From JAAZXR01 sp040265175 (GTDB lineage: Bacteria > Myxococcota_A > Polyangia > Nannocystales > Nannocystaceae), in assembly GCA_040265175.1 (NCBI GenBank), contig JBDQGY010000062.1, positions 1 through 19,029 on the forward strand: DNA of 19,029 nucleotides. Reading direction: 5' to 3'. Both the position numbers and the translations under genes were made by a program. Every line of letters starts with the position of its first letter. Position 1 is the first letter of the stretch. The notes beneath the pieces were generated by a model. It did no database searches. It saw only the letters and a list, made by a program, of their open reading frames with translations, and was not told the DNA's origin. Below, in pieces: positions 1 through 6,957 of this stretch.

Positions 1-2029
1 CGTCAGGCATGTCGACAGCGCCGTCATCCAACATCACCTTCGCGCCGGAGGCCCGGATGATGTTGGCGAGGGCCGCGGCGTCAACGTCGGCGTCGACAGG
101 GACGGCGGTCGCACCGGCGCGCAGCGCTCCGAAGTAGGCGATGGGCCAGTCCGGGTGGTTCTTGGCGCAGAGGATGACGCGATCTTCGGGCGTGATGCCC
201 ATGCTCGCGAGTTTGGAGGCGACGCACGCGCTCCGGCGATCGACATCGAAATAGGTGACGCGGGTGAGTTGCTCACCCTCGAGGCGTTGAAACGCGAGGG
301 CGTGCTCATGCCGCTCGGTCATATCCGCGATCATGCTCACCAGGTTCTCGTGACGACGCAGGGGCTTTTTGGTCTTCTCAAGTTTTTCGATCAGGAGGGG
401 CTCGGCCCACGTGTCGAAGCCTCGCGTGTGAATGTTGAGCCAATAGTCACGCCACTGGATATCCTGGGGGTTCCAGGGGAGACGCTCTTGATCCTCGGGC
501 TTGAGTCGGGCGTGGAGCGCCCGGGTGTTGCTCGCCGAGAATCGGTACTCGTACTTGGTGATGAAGGGGATGAAAGCCCCAACGATCTCGTCGACCACGG
601 AGGAGGTCTTGTGCATGGCCTCCGTTTGTTTGCGCACCGGCTCCGTGATCGCGGCGAGCGGAGTTCCCTTGGCGCGCTTGAGGACCGAGGCTGCGAGCTT
701 CGTTCCTTTACGCCACGCTGGCGCAGAGAATCGCTTGTAGTGATCGAGGGGGACGAGCGCCGGCTCCGTGTGAGCCTGCAGGAGGTTCAGGACCGCATTC
801 CCATCCGATTTTCCTCGGTAGCGGAGCCGTTTGGACAGGGCGATAAGCTCGCCGGCGCGGCGAACCTTGAGCGGGTTCTTATCGGCGGACGACAGCTGGT
901 AGACAGGCTCGTGCTCGCGCTTGAGTAACGCGGCGAGCGCGGCGATCATGCCAGACGCGCACAGGTCCACGGGGATCAGATCGTAGTGACAGTGGTCCTC
1001 CACTGGGATGTGCTGGAGCCCCTGCATCGCCAGGTACATGATCGGGGTGGAGGTCTGAATCCCCTCACACCAGCCTTCACATGGGTAGCTGACCGAGGAC
1101 TCGACGATGCTCGGACGCACGATGGAGACCGGCAGACCACTCGACAAGAGCACCTGCTCGCCGATGCTCTTGGTGTAGGTGTAGATGTTGGGCCAGCCCC
1201 AAAACTCTGCTCGCTCGCGACCTGCCTCGACCAGACGTTGTCGGACGAAACGGTCCTTAACCTTCGTGAGTTCGTCCTCGAGAGAGGGTCCCGAGAGGGG
1301 CTCACGCTTCTTTTTGAGGTTGCGCTTGGCCTCGTCGAGGAGGTGGCTTTGGCGCGGGGCGTCTTCGACCCGGCGCCGCGTGTGCTCGACGACGTCGAGG
1401 CACTCTGCCATCTCATTCTCGGCGTTCCAGTGGCTGACATCGAGCTCGTCGGCGCGCGGGAATGGGAACTCGAGCGGGTTGCGCTCGACGACCAGCCCGT
1501 CGCGTCTTCCCACGACAAAGCAGGTGCTCGTATGCAAGATGGGGACGTCGCCGAGGGCGCGCGCGACCTCTACGAGATACTGCGCACCGAAGGCGTTAAC
1601 ACCGAGCGCTTCGTGGAGCGGTGGATTGAAGTCAACGACCCCCGCGACGTTCACGATGGCGGGCTGGTCCTTCTTCATCTTCGCGAAGAGCTTGTCGGAG
1701 ATGCCGAGGTTGGGCTTGCTCACGTCGCCGCCCGTTGGCACCACCTTCGCGCGGATGAAGTCGTCGAACTTGCTGCCTGGTCGCGTGGCGCGGATCGGGT
1801 CAAAGACCGGCGACGGCGCGATCTCACTCCAAAAACGAGTCTCCGCATCCATGGTCTTTTTCTCGCGGACCATGACATAGAGGGTGCCCACATTGGGGTA
1901 GCGATCGAGCAAGAGGCTGAGCCAGACCTTCCCAAGAAAACCGGTGCAGCCGATGACGAGCAGGCTCTGACCAGAGAGCTGTGCTTCGACGTCGAGGAGA
2001 GAGGGGGTGGAGTCGCTGGGTTGGGTCAC
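1..2029 (-). CDS. Fatty acyl-CoA reductase / AMP-ligase fusion protein, C-terminus outside window
   Basis: A reductase domain of the fatty acyl-CoA reductase (extended SDR, NAD-binding 4) type is followed by the beginning of an acyl-adenylating (AMP-binding) domain. The N-terminus has the nucleotide-binding GCTGFLG (residues 27-33) and the catalytic YTYTK (Tyr283, Lys287). From about residue 575 the sequence becomes an A-domain N-terminus (ITPEDRVILCAKNHPDW, near 610-630). The reading frame is open for 676 codons and runs off the left edge. The GTG start at 2029 has a strong AAGGAG five bases upstream, and the gene begins 9 nt after the stop of the LarA-like gene, so it is the third gene of that operon. 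The order reductase then AMP-ligase matches ElbD of Myxococcus xanthus, which takes part in ether-lipid synthesis; whether an ACP and acyltransferase follow, as in ElbD, cannot be seen. Likely role: reduction of fatty acyl thioesters to alcohols and activation of an acid. Confidence 0.85.
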   Translation of the reverse strand, partial: MTQPSDSTPSLLDVEAQLSGQSLLVIGCTGFLGKVWLSLLLDRYPNVGTLYVMVREKKTMDAETRFWSEIAPSPVFDPIRATRPGSKFDDFIRAKVVPTGGDVSKPNLGISDKLFAKMKKDQPAIVNVAGVVDFNPPLHEALGVNAFGAQYLVEVARALGDVPILHTSTCFVVGRRDGLVVERNPLEFPFPRADELDVSHWNAENEMAECLDVVEHTRRRVEDAPRQSHLLDEAKRNLKKKREPLSGPSLEDELTKVKDRFVRQRLVEAGRERAEFWGWPNIYTYTKSIGEQVLLSSGLPVSIVRPSIVESSVSYPCEGWCEGIQTSTPIMYLAMQGLQHIPVEDHCHYDLIPVDLCASGMIAALAALLKREHEPVYQLSSADKNPLKVRRAGELIALSKRLRYRGKSDGNAVLNLLQAHTEPALVPLDHYKRFSAPAWRKGTKLAASVLKRAKGTPLAAITEPVRKQTEAMHKTSSVVDEIVGAFIPFITKYEYRFSASNTRALHARLKPEDQERLPWNPQDIQWRDYWLNIHTRGFDTWAEPLLIEKLEKTKKPLRRHENLVSMIADMTERHEHALAFQRLEGEQLTRVTYFDVDRRSACVASKLASMGITPEDRVILCAKNHPDWPIAYFGALRAGATAVPVDADVDAAALANIIRASGAKVMLDDGAVDMPD

Positions 2030-2034
2030 AAAGG

Positions 2035-2040
2035 CTCCTT
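2035..2040 (-). promoter_or_regulatory. Ribosome binding site of the reductase/ligase gene
   Basis: AAGGAG lies five bases before the GTG at 2029 and overlaps the TAA stop of the upstream LarA-like gene (2039-2041). It fixes the GTG start and suggests translation coupled to the gene before it. Confidence 0.75.
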
Positions 2041-3616
2041 AACTGACCTGGGTCATCATGATCGGCGTGTAGTTCACGCAGGTGATGTCAGGGTTCTCCG
2101 GCGCGGTCTCCTTGGCCATGCGAATCGCCTCGGTCATGGAGGGCGCTGTCTCGTATCCGAGGATCCGGGGGACATATTCGTTGTCCGCACCGACGACGAT
2201 GCAGCGGCCTTGATGCTTCCGACCGGCGGTACCCCAGTACCACATGTAAAATGGGTGGTTGGGGTGAAAGCTGTTTCCATGCCGGTACATCCGGATATAC
2301 GCCGGGTTGCGCGAGAACTTCCGCTCGTAGCGCTTGTGGAGCTCAAAGTCGTCACTCGTCTCGGTGAGAATCTTGTGAAAGAATTCGGTGTACGGCGCGT
2401 GCTGCTCATGATCGAAGCGATCCGAGCACGGGTGCGTAATAATGATCGTGCCGCCCTCTTTGAGCAGGGGCTTGCCGCGGTGCAGGTTGTGAAAGTAGCC
2501 CTGCGCGAGCACCTGTACGAGCACCGGATTTAAGAACGCGCCGACGTTGTAGGGGCTGATGTAGGGGATGCCGGTGATCTGGATATCGGCTTGGCCCTCT
2601 ACGTCGACGAGGTATTGCTCGTAGCACTTGTCCACGGTGTGCTTGTGGCAGGCCTCGGTCTCCCCCGCGAAGACGCCCGTGACGGCGTAAGGCGCGCGAT
2701 AGCGATCAAAGATCTCTTGGCGCGCCGCCTGGGGGAGCCGGTCCAAGGCAAACAGGGTAGAGCGGAGCTTAAGCTTTTCGAACGAGGAGTAGTCGTCGGG
2801 GTTCTTTGCCAAGAAATCAAGGTTGCCGTCAAACATCCGATTGTTGACGGTGGACTCGATGTGGAAGATGTTCAACTGCTTGTTGATGAAGCGGCCAATT
2901 CGGTCGACGCTTCTGTGCAGACCAGAATTCTCGGGGGTCATGTACGACCCGCCCTCCATCATGGTGTGCGGGTTGTGGTGGGCCGCCAAGGTGCGGCCGC
3001 TGCACAGCCCCACGCCGACAGACTTGTGACCGCCGTCCATGGGGACGAGGTTCAAATTCACGTAGATGATGAGATCCGACTCCACGGCGGCCTTCGAGAT
3101 CTCCACCTCTTCACCCGCGTCGGTCTTGCCGAGGTAGGCGAGCTGTTCTGGGTCTTCGGCGTCATGGTTGTACAAGCGATCGGGCCAGAAGCGATTGAAG
3201 ACGCGATCTCCGACCATTCGCTTGATCTCGTTCTCCTTCATATGCCGGTGGTAGGCCACCGCGATGATGATCTCGATGTCTTCCACGCCGTGCTCGTCGA
3301 GCATGTCGAGGACGATGTCGAGCACCCGCGCGCGGATGTCGGGACGTCGCATGGGCGGCAGCGGAAGCGAGATGTCGTCGACCGCGATGACCACTTTCAT
3401 CCCCGGGCGCAGCTTGGCGTAGAGGGGCTCGCAGCCGAAGGGATGGTTGACGGCGTAGCGGATGGCCGCGTCGACGTCTTTGAGGCCGTCGACGGGGGGT
3501 TTGGGGTAAATGCAACGCGTGCCGACGGGGAGGTCGACTTCGATGAGGCTGTCGCCGGAGAACATCACCCGTGGGGCACTGTTCTTGTCTAGGTAGACGA
3601 TGTTCGGATTGGACAC
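2039..3616 (-). CDS. Divergent LarA-family (DUF2088) nickel-pincer nucleotide enzyme
   Basis: A 525-aa protein related to lactate racemase LarA (about 424 aa in Lactiplantibacillus plantarum). LarA enzymes use a nickel-pincer nucleotide bound covalently to a Lys to move hydride on hydroxy-acid substrates. Here GGHKSVGVGLCSG places Lys198 as the cofactor Lys (Lys184 in L. plantarum), His214 as the nickel ligand (His200, the same 16-residue spacing), and His123 in AYHRHM as a catalytic His (His108; 75 versus 76 residues before the Lys). Two expected residues are missing by my by-eye alignment: the carboxylate-binding Arg75 is Leu84 (in VDDISLPLPP) and His174 is about Leu188. This points to a substrate other than lactate. 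The start is GTG with only a weak ribosome site, 27 nt after the HAD gene. Second gene of a HAD / LarA-like / acyl reductase-ligase operon; its cofactor genes larCEB lie on the divergent operon. Family call is firm, substrate unknown. Confidence 0.88.
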   Translation of the reverse strand: MSNPNIVYLDKNSAPRVMFSGDSLIEVDLPVGTRCIYPKPPVDGLKDVDAAIRYAVNHPFGCEPLYAKLRPGMKVVIAVDDISLPLPPMRRPDIRARVLDIVLDMLDEHGVEDIEIIIAVAYHRHMKENEIKRMVGDRVFNRFWPDRLYNHDAEDPEQLAYLGKTDAGEEVEISKAAVESDLIIYVNLNLVPMDGGHKSVGVGLCSGRTLAAHHNPHTMMEGGSYMTPENSGLHRSVDRIGRFINKQLNIFHIESTVNNRMFDGNLDFLAKNPDDYSSFEKLKLRSTLFALDRLPQAARQEIFDRYRAPYAVTGVFAGETEACHKHTVDKCYEQYLVDVEGQADIQITGIPYISPYNVGAFLNPVLVQVLAQGYFHNLHRGKPLLKEGGTIIITHPCSDRFDHEQHAPYTEFFHKILTETSDDFELHKRYERKFSRNPAYIRMYRHGNSFHPNHPFYMWYWGTAGRKHQGRCIVVGADNEYVPRILGYETAPSMTEAIRMAKETAPENPDITCVNYTPIMMTQVS

Positions 3617-3643
3617 GGGTGTATTCTTCGTTTGAGAGGGGGT

Positions 3644-4312
3644 TTAGGCGGCCTTGTCGAGACGGATGACAGGCCATTGGTAGGCGTGAGCGAGTCGAAG
3701 GAGGGCTGCGTCAGGATTAACGGCGGCGGGTCTTCCGACCACGGAGAGCATGGGGACATCGGAATAACTGTCGGAGTAACCGAAGCACTCGGCGAGGTCG
3801 TGGCCTTTCGTACGCGCGTGCTCGACGATCAGCCGCGCCTTTGTTGGCCCCGCGACCACTGGTCGCAACAGCTTGCCGGTGCAGTGCTCGTCATTGATCT
3901 CAAGTCGGTTGCCGACCCAATGATCCGCGCCGAGATCCGCCGCGAGACGCTCAAGGAGGAAGTCGAGGGCGCCAGAAATCAGCACCACCTCTTGGCCCTC
4001 AGCTTTGCACCTTGAGATGAGGTCGCGGGCGCCGGTGAACAGCGCGTCCTTCATGGCGAAGTTGTAGGTGTCCTCTGCGAGACACACCAAGCGATCTTCG
4101 GACATCCCGGCGAAGCACTCGAAGAGCTGTTCGTTGAATGTTCGTCGATCGCGAAGTTCCGACAAAATGAGTTGAGGGGCGCGCAAGGCCAACCGAGCGA
4201 GGCTCTTCGCAGAGCGCAGCGGGTTGATCTGGTTCGCCATGTAATAGATGGCGGTGTGCATCAGATTTGTGCGCACCAGGGTTCCATCGACATCAAAATA
4301 GCTCGCGGTCAC
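3644..4312 (-). CDS. HAD-IB family (phosphoserine phosphatase-like) hydrolase
   Basis: A 222-aa haloacid-dehalogenase phosphatase. The four HAD motifs are present: FDVDGTL at the N-terminus (nucleophile Asp7, acid/base Asp9), SGA with Ser113, Lys158 in GPTKAR, and GYSDSYSDVPM with Asp181/Asp185. The helical stretch between motifs I and II (about residues 20-95) is the C1 cap typical of subclass IB. I chose GTG 4312, giving VTASYFDVDGTL, since an AAGGAG lies 10 bases upstream and HAD proteins usually begin just before motif I; a longer form from ATG 4412 is open but adds a low-complexity tail. It is the first gene of the operon with the LarA-like and reductase/ligase genes. HAD-IB phosphatases are often found beside lipid acyl-transfer and reductase genes; a lipid-phosphate or glycerol-phosphate substrate is inference. 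Confidence 0.88.
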   Translation of the reverse strand: MTASYFDVDGTLVRTNLMHTAIYYMANQINPLRSAKSLARLALRAPQLILSELRDRRTFNEQLFECFAGMSEDRLVCLAEDTYNFAMKDALFTGARDLISRCKAEGQEVVLISGALDFLLERLAADLGADHWVGNRLEINDEHCTGKLLRPVVAGPTKARLIVEHARTKGHDLAECFGYSDSYSDVPMLSVVGRPAAVNPDAALLRLAHAYQWPVIRLDKAA

Positions 4313-4375
4313 GTGGGCCTCGCTCCTTGGCGCCCGAGGTCCGCAATTCGTGTCGGACAGGGCGTTAGACGCGGT

Positions 4376-4404
4376 ATTTCGGCCTTTTGAAGCGGAGGTG
4401 TCAA
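4376..4404 (-). promoter_or_regulatory. Possible sigma70-type promoter of the HAD/LarA-like/reductase operon
   Basis: On the minus strand a perfect TTGACA (4404-4399) is followed after 17 bases by CGAAAT (4381-4376), a poor -10 matching only the last three consensus bases. Transcription would begin about 55-60 bases before the chosen GTG at 4312. The -35 match is strong for a GC-rich genome; the -10 is not. Confidence 0.38.
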
Positions 4405-4411
4405 GTGTCAT

Positions 4412-4488
4412 ATGCACGCTGAGACACATCCTCTGCCCTCATCATCTCCGTCGCAGGACCCACCAAAGTGCGAAATCAGATGCACGCT
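4412..4488. repeat. Direct repeat ATGCACGCT, two copies 68 bp apart
   Basis: ATGCACGCT occurs at 4412-4420 and again at 4480-4488. The TGCAC core also appears in the palindrome at 4646-4657. A repeated regulator site is possible, but a 9-mer repeat may be chance. Confidence 0.35.
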
Positions 4489-4579
4489 TGGGTGGGGGCC
4501 GGCGGAACGCCATGGGCATGCGCTTGAGCCTCGAATTCGACGGAGCGGCTGGCGAGCAGCCGCGCCCGCGGAACCTTCA

Positions 4580-4604
4580 AGAGGGGCGTGTCTCGCGCCC
4601 CTCT
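4580..4604. other. Strong inverted repeat (hairpin) upstream of pyrC
   Basis: AGAGGGGCG and CGCCCCTCT form a perfect 9-bp stem around a 7-base loop. No T-run follows on either strand, so it is not a standard intrinsic terminator. It ends about 95 bases before pyrC and could be a leader hairpin or an operator. Confidence 0.5.
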
Positions 4605-4645
4605 CCTTCGTGCGCCGAGCGGCGAGTGGCGCGGAGGCGCGCCGT

Positions 4646-4657
4646 TGCACCGGTGCA
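4646..4657. promoter_or_regulatory. 12-bp perfect palindrome, possible operator
   Basis: TGCACCGGTGCA is self-complementary and lies 42 bases upstream of the pyrC start. A dimeric regulator could bind it; the regulator is not identified. Confidence 0.35.
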
Positions 4658-4699
4658 CATCGGATCCTACGGGAGGCGTGGGGCTGGTATATCCGCCCC

Positions 4700-5734
4700 G
4701 TGGTCGAGCAAATCACGATTCGACGGCCAGACGACTGGCACCTTCACCTTCGCGACGGCGCGACGATGCGCGCGGTGGTCGGTCACACCGCCCGTACGTT
4801 CGGGCGGGCGATGGTCATGCCCAACCTCGTCCCGCCTGTGCTCACCGCTGAGGACGCGCAGTCATACCGGCAGCGGATCTTGGACGCGGTCGACCCTGCG
4901 CATACTTTTGATCCGAAGATGACGCTCTACCTCGCGCCGCAGACCACGCCGGCCCACATCGACGCGGCGATGGCCGCGGGCGTGCTGGCGGTGAAACTTT
5001 ATCCCGCAGGCGCGACGACCAATTCCGACGCGGGAGTCACGAACTTGGAGGGTGCGTACCCCGTATTCGAGCGCATGGAGACCGTGGGAATGCCCTTGCT
5101 GATTCACGGTGAGAGCACCGACCCGGACGCGGATATTTTTGACCGTGAACGTTTGTTCGTGGAACAGACGCTCGCACCCCTTGTGGAGCGCTTTCCGGGC
5201 TTGCCCGTCGTCTTCGAGCACATCACGACGAGCGACGCGGTGGATTTTGTGTCGGGCGCGCGGTCCCGCGTCGCCGCGACGATCACTGCTCACCATCTCT
5301 TGATGAATCGTAACGCGATCTTTGAGGGGGGGATTCGACCTCATCACTACTGTCTCCCCGTGCTCAAGCGAGAGCGTCACCGAGCGGCGTTGGTGCGCGC
5401 GGCGACCTCTGGGGATCCGCGTTTCTTTGCCGGGACTGATTCGGCGCCCCACGCCGTGGATCGCAAGGAGCAAGCCTGCGGCTGCGCAGGCTGTTATACG
5501 GCGTTCGCGGCAATTGAACTGTATGCGCAGGCCTTCGAGCAGGCGGACCGTCTCGCTCTCCTCGAAGGGTTCGCGAGCTGTTTCGGAGCAGATTTTTATG
5601 GCCTCGCGCGCAACGAGGGGACGATCACCCTCACCCAGGAATCGTGGGAGGTCCCCGCTGCCTATCCCCTCGGCGAGTCCACGGTGGTCCCCTTGTTTGC
5701 GGGTGAGCAGCTGCGATGGAGGATCCAATCGTGA
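4700..5734 (+). CDS. pyrC: Dihydroorotase, class II (PyrC)
   Basis: Zinc amidohydrolase that closes carbamoyl-aspartate to dihydroorotate in pyrimidine synthesis. The 344-aa length matches E. coli PyrC (348 aa). It carries the metal motif DDWHLHLRDG near the N-terminus, the Lys that bridges the two metals in VKLYPAGATTNSDAGV, the metal-binding His in PLLIHGE and FEHITT, and the late catalytic segment AGTDSAPHAVDRKE followed by CGCAGC. The start GTG 4700 gives VVEQITIRRPDDWHLHL, right for the family; a longer upstream open frame is unlike any PyrC. There is no Shine-Dalgarno, but TATATC lies six bases before the start, so a leaderless transcript is possible. The gene leads an operon and its TGA overlaps the larC GTG by 4 nt, so pyrimidine synthesis is tied to lar expression; LarC uses CTP. 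Confidence 0.95.
   Translation: MVEQITIRRPDDWHLHLRDGATMRAVVGHTARTFGRAMVMPNLVPPVLTAEDAQSYRQRILDAVDPAHTFDPKMTLYLAPQTTPAHIDAAMAAGVLAVKLYPAGATTNSDAGVTNLEGAYPVFERMETVGMPLLIHGESTDPDADIFDRERLFVEQTLAPLVERFPGLPVVFEHITTSDAVDFVSGARSRVAATITAHHLLMNRNAIFEGGIRPHHYCLPVLKRERHRAALVRAATSGDPRFFAGTDSAPHAVDRKEQACGCAGCYTAFAAIELYAQAFEQADRLALLEGFASCFGADFYGLARNEGTITLTQESWEVPAAYPLGESTVVPLFAGEQLRWRIQS
5718..5722 (+). promoter_or_regulatory. Ribosome binding site of larC
   Basis: GGAGG within the 3' end of pyrC lies eight bases before GTG 5731. This favours GTG 5731, which overlaps the pyrC stop as GTGA, over the in-frame ATG at 5716 that lies upstream of the site. Confidence 0.65.
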
Positions 5735-6957
5735 CCGCCGGTGAATTTGAGGGGTCGTGCCTGATGCTCGACGCGGCCGGCGGGCTCGCCGGCGATATGT
5801 TTTTAGGAATGTTGCTCGATCTCGGCGCCGACCGTGGTGAGCTCGAGACCGCCCTGCGAAGTCTGGAGCTTCCCGAGTGGTCCATGGAGATCACGCAGGT
5901 CATGCGTCGTGAGGTGGGAGCCACCCGCGTTCTTTTCACCGTCCCCGAGGAGCACGGGCATCGCCACCTCCCCGAGATCGAGGCGAAGATCGAGGCGTCA
6001 TCGATGACGCCTCGGGCGAAGGCGTGGGCGACCAAAACCTTTCGCGCGTTGGCGGCGGCGGAGGCCGCGGTTCATCGAATCCCTGTGGCGCAGGTCCATT
6101 TTCACGAGGTCGGGGCTGCGGACGCGATCCTCGATATTTGCGGGGCGTGCGTCGCACTCGACGGTCTCGGGCTCACGAGCGTTCGCTCGGGTCCGTTGCC
6201 CTCCGGGAGCGGCGTCGTGAGATGCGATCATGGAGAGTTGCCCGTGCCGGTCCCGGCGGTGCTCGAACTCGCGGCGGGGCGCTTTGAGCTCGCTCTTGGG
6301 CAAGGAGAAGGTGAAATGGTGACCCCTACGGGAATGAGCCTGCTCGCGGCGCTGGGCGCCCCGGTGGAGGCAGGTGTCTGTGTGGTGCCGCAGCGGGTGG
6401 GCTACGGCGCAGGTACCCGTGAGACGAGCGTGCTCCGTGGCGTCGTAGGATCGCTCCTCGGGTCGCGAGCCACCGGCGGCGCGGGCGCTCCCGAGGTCGA
6501 AGCGAGCCGCGGACTGAAGCGAGACGTGGTGACCGTCTTGAGGACCAATGTTGATGACGTCACCGGTGAGCAACTCGCCTTTGCGCTCGAGTTGATGATG
6601 GAGGAGGGGGCGCTCGACGTCACAGCCATCCCCTGCATCATGAAGAAGGGGCGCCCCGCCACGGTGGTCGAGGCGATGTGCGAGGAGCACGATCAGGAGC
6701 GACTCGCGAGACTGCTGATGACAACGACCGGTTCGCTCGGCGTACGGGTGGCGCGGACTCCACGCTTGATTCTCCCTCGTGACTTTGTCGAGGTGCACTG
6801 CAGCTTCGGTGTCATCACGATGAAGGTCAGCGAGGCGGGGGCGACGCCGGAGTACGAGGAGTGCGCCCGCGCTGCACGACAGGCCGGCGTGTCGGTGCAC
6901 GAGGTGGCGAGCGCCGCGCGGGACGCCTACCGCGCCGCCCAAGAGGGGGACGAATGA
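5731..6957 (+). CDS. larC: Nickel-pincer cofactor biosynthesis protein LarC (CTP-dependent nickel insertase)
   Basis: LarC inserts nickel into the dithiolated pyridinium nucleotide in the last step of NPN cofactor synthesis, using CTP. The 408-aa product shows the family landmarks: LDAAGGLAGDMFLGMLLDLG at the N-terminus, HFHEVGAADAILDICGA, HGELPVPVPAVLEL, EMVTPTGMSLLAALG, and in the second half NVDDVTGEQLAFALE and IPCIMKKGRPA. Both halves are in one frame, unlike L. plantarum, where larC1 and larC2 are joined by a programmed frameshift. The GTG start overlaps the pyrC stop by 4 nt and the stop overlaps the larE ATG by 4 nt, a sign of coupled translation. Confident. Confidence 0.94.
   Translation: MTAGEFEGSCLMLDAAGGLAGDMFLGMLLDLGADRGELETALRSLELPEWSMEITQVMRREVGATRVLFTVPEEHGHRHLPEIEAKIEASSMTPRAKAWATKTFRALAAAEAAVHRIPVAQVHFHEVGAADAILDICGACVALDGLGLTSVRSGPLPSGSGVVRCDHGELPVPVPAVLELAAGRFELALGQGEGEMVTPTGMSLLAALGAPVEAGVCVVPQRVGYGAGTRETSVLRGVVGSLLGSRATGGAGAPEVEASRGLKRDVVTVLRTNVDDVTGEQLAFALELMMEEGALDVTAIPCIMKKGRPATVVEAMCEEHDQERLARLLMTTTGSLGVRVARTPRLILPRDFVEVHCSFGVITMKVSEAGATPEYEECARAARQAGVSVHEVASAARDAYRAAQEGDE

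Larger units (their letters stand above)
4313..4699. other. Divergent intergenic region between the lipid/LarA-like operon and the pyrC-lar operon
   Basis: 387 bases with no convincing gene. The open frames crossing it are Arg/Pro/Ala-rich and look like GC-driven frames. It holds a candidate minus-strand promoter (4376-4404), a 9-bp direct repeat (4412-4420 and 4480-4488), a 9-bp-stem hairpin (4580-4604), a 12-bp palindrome (4646-4657) and a TATATC box at 4688-4693 just before pyrC. Since it separates an NPN enzyme gene from its cofactor genes, it is the natural place for shared control. Confidence 0.6.

Noticed and set aside
155..928. 257-codon plus-strand open frame
   Set aside because: Antisense to the reductase/ligase gene; the minus strand encodes recognisable domain sequence throughout.
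986..2533. 515-codon plus-strand open frame
   Set aside because: It lies antisense to the acyl reductase/ligase and LarA-like genes, whose minus-strand products carry clear motifs. In GC-rich DNA such shadow frames are expected.
2591..3592. 333-codon plus-strand open frame
   Set aside because: Antisense to the LarA-like gene, Val/His/Asp-rich, no recognisable motif.
2039..3616. Plain lactate racemase call for the LarA homolog
   Set aside because: The carboxylate-binding Arg and one catalytic His seem missing, and the gene lies among lipid genes, so only the family is claimed.
4412..4699. N-terminal extension of pyrC by 96 codons
   Set aside because: Other class II dihydroorotases begin just before the metal motif; the extension is low-complexity and covers the palindrome and hairpin.
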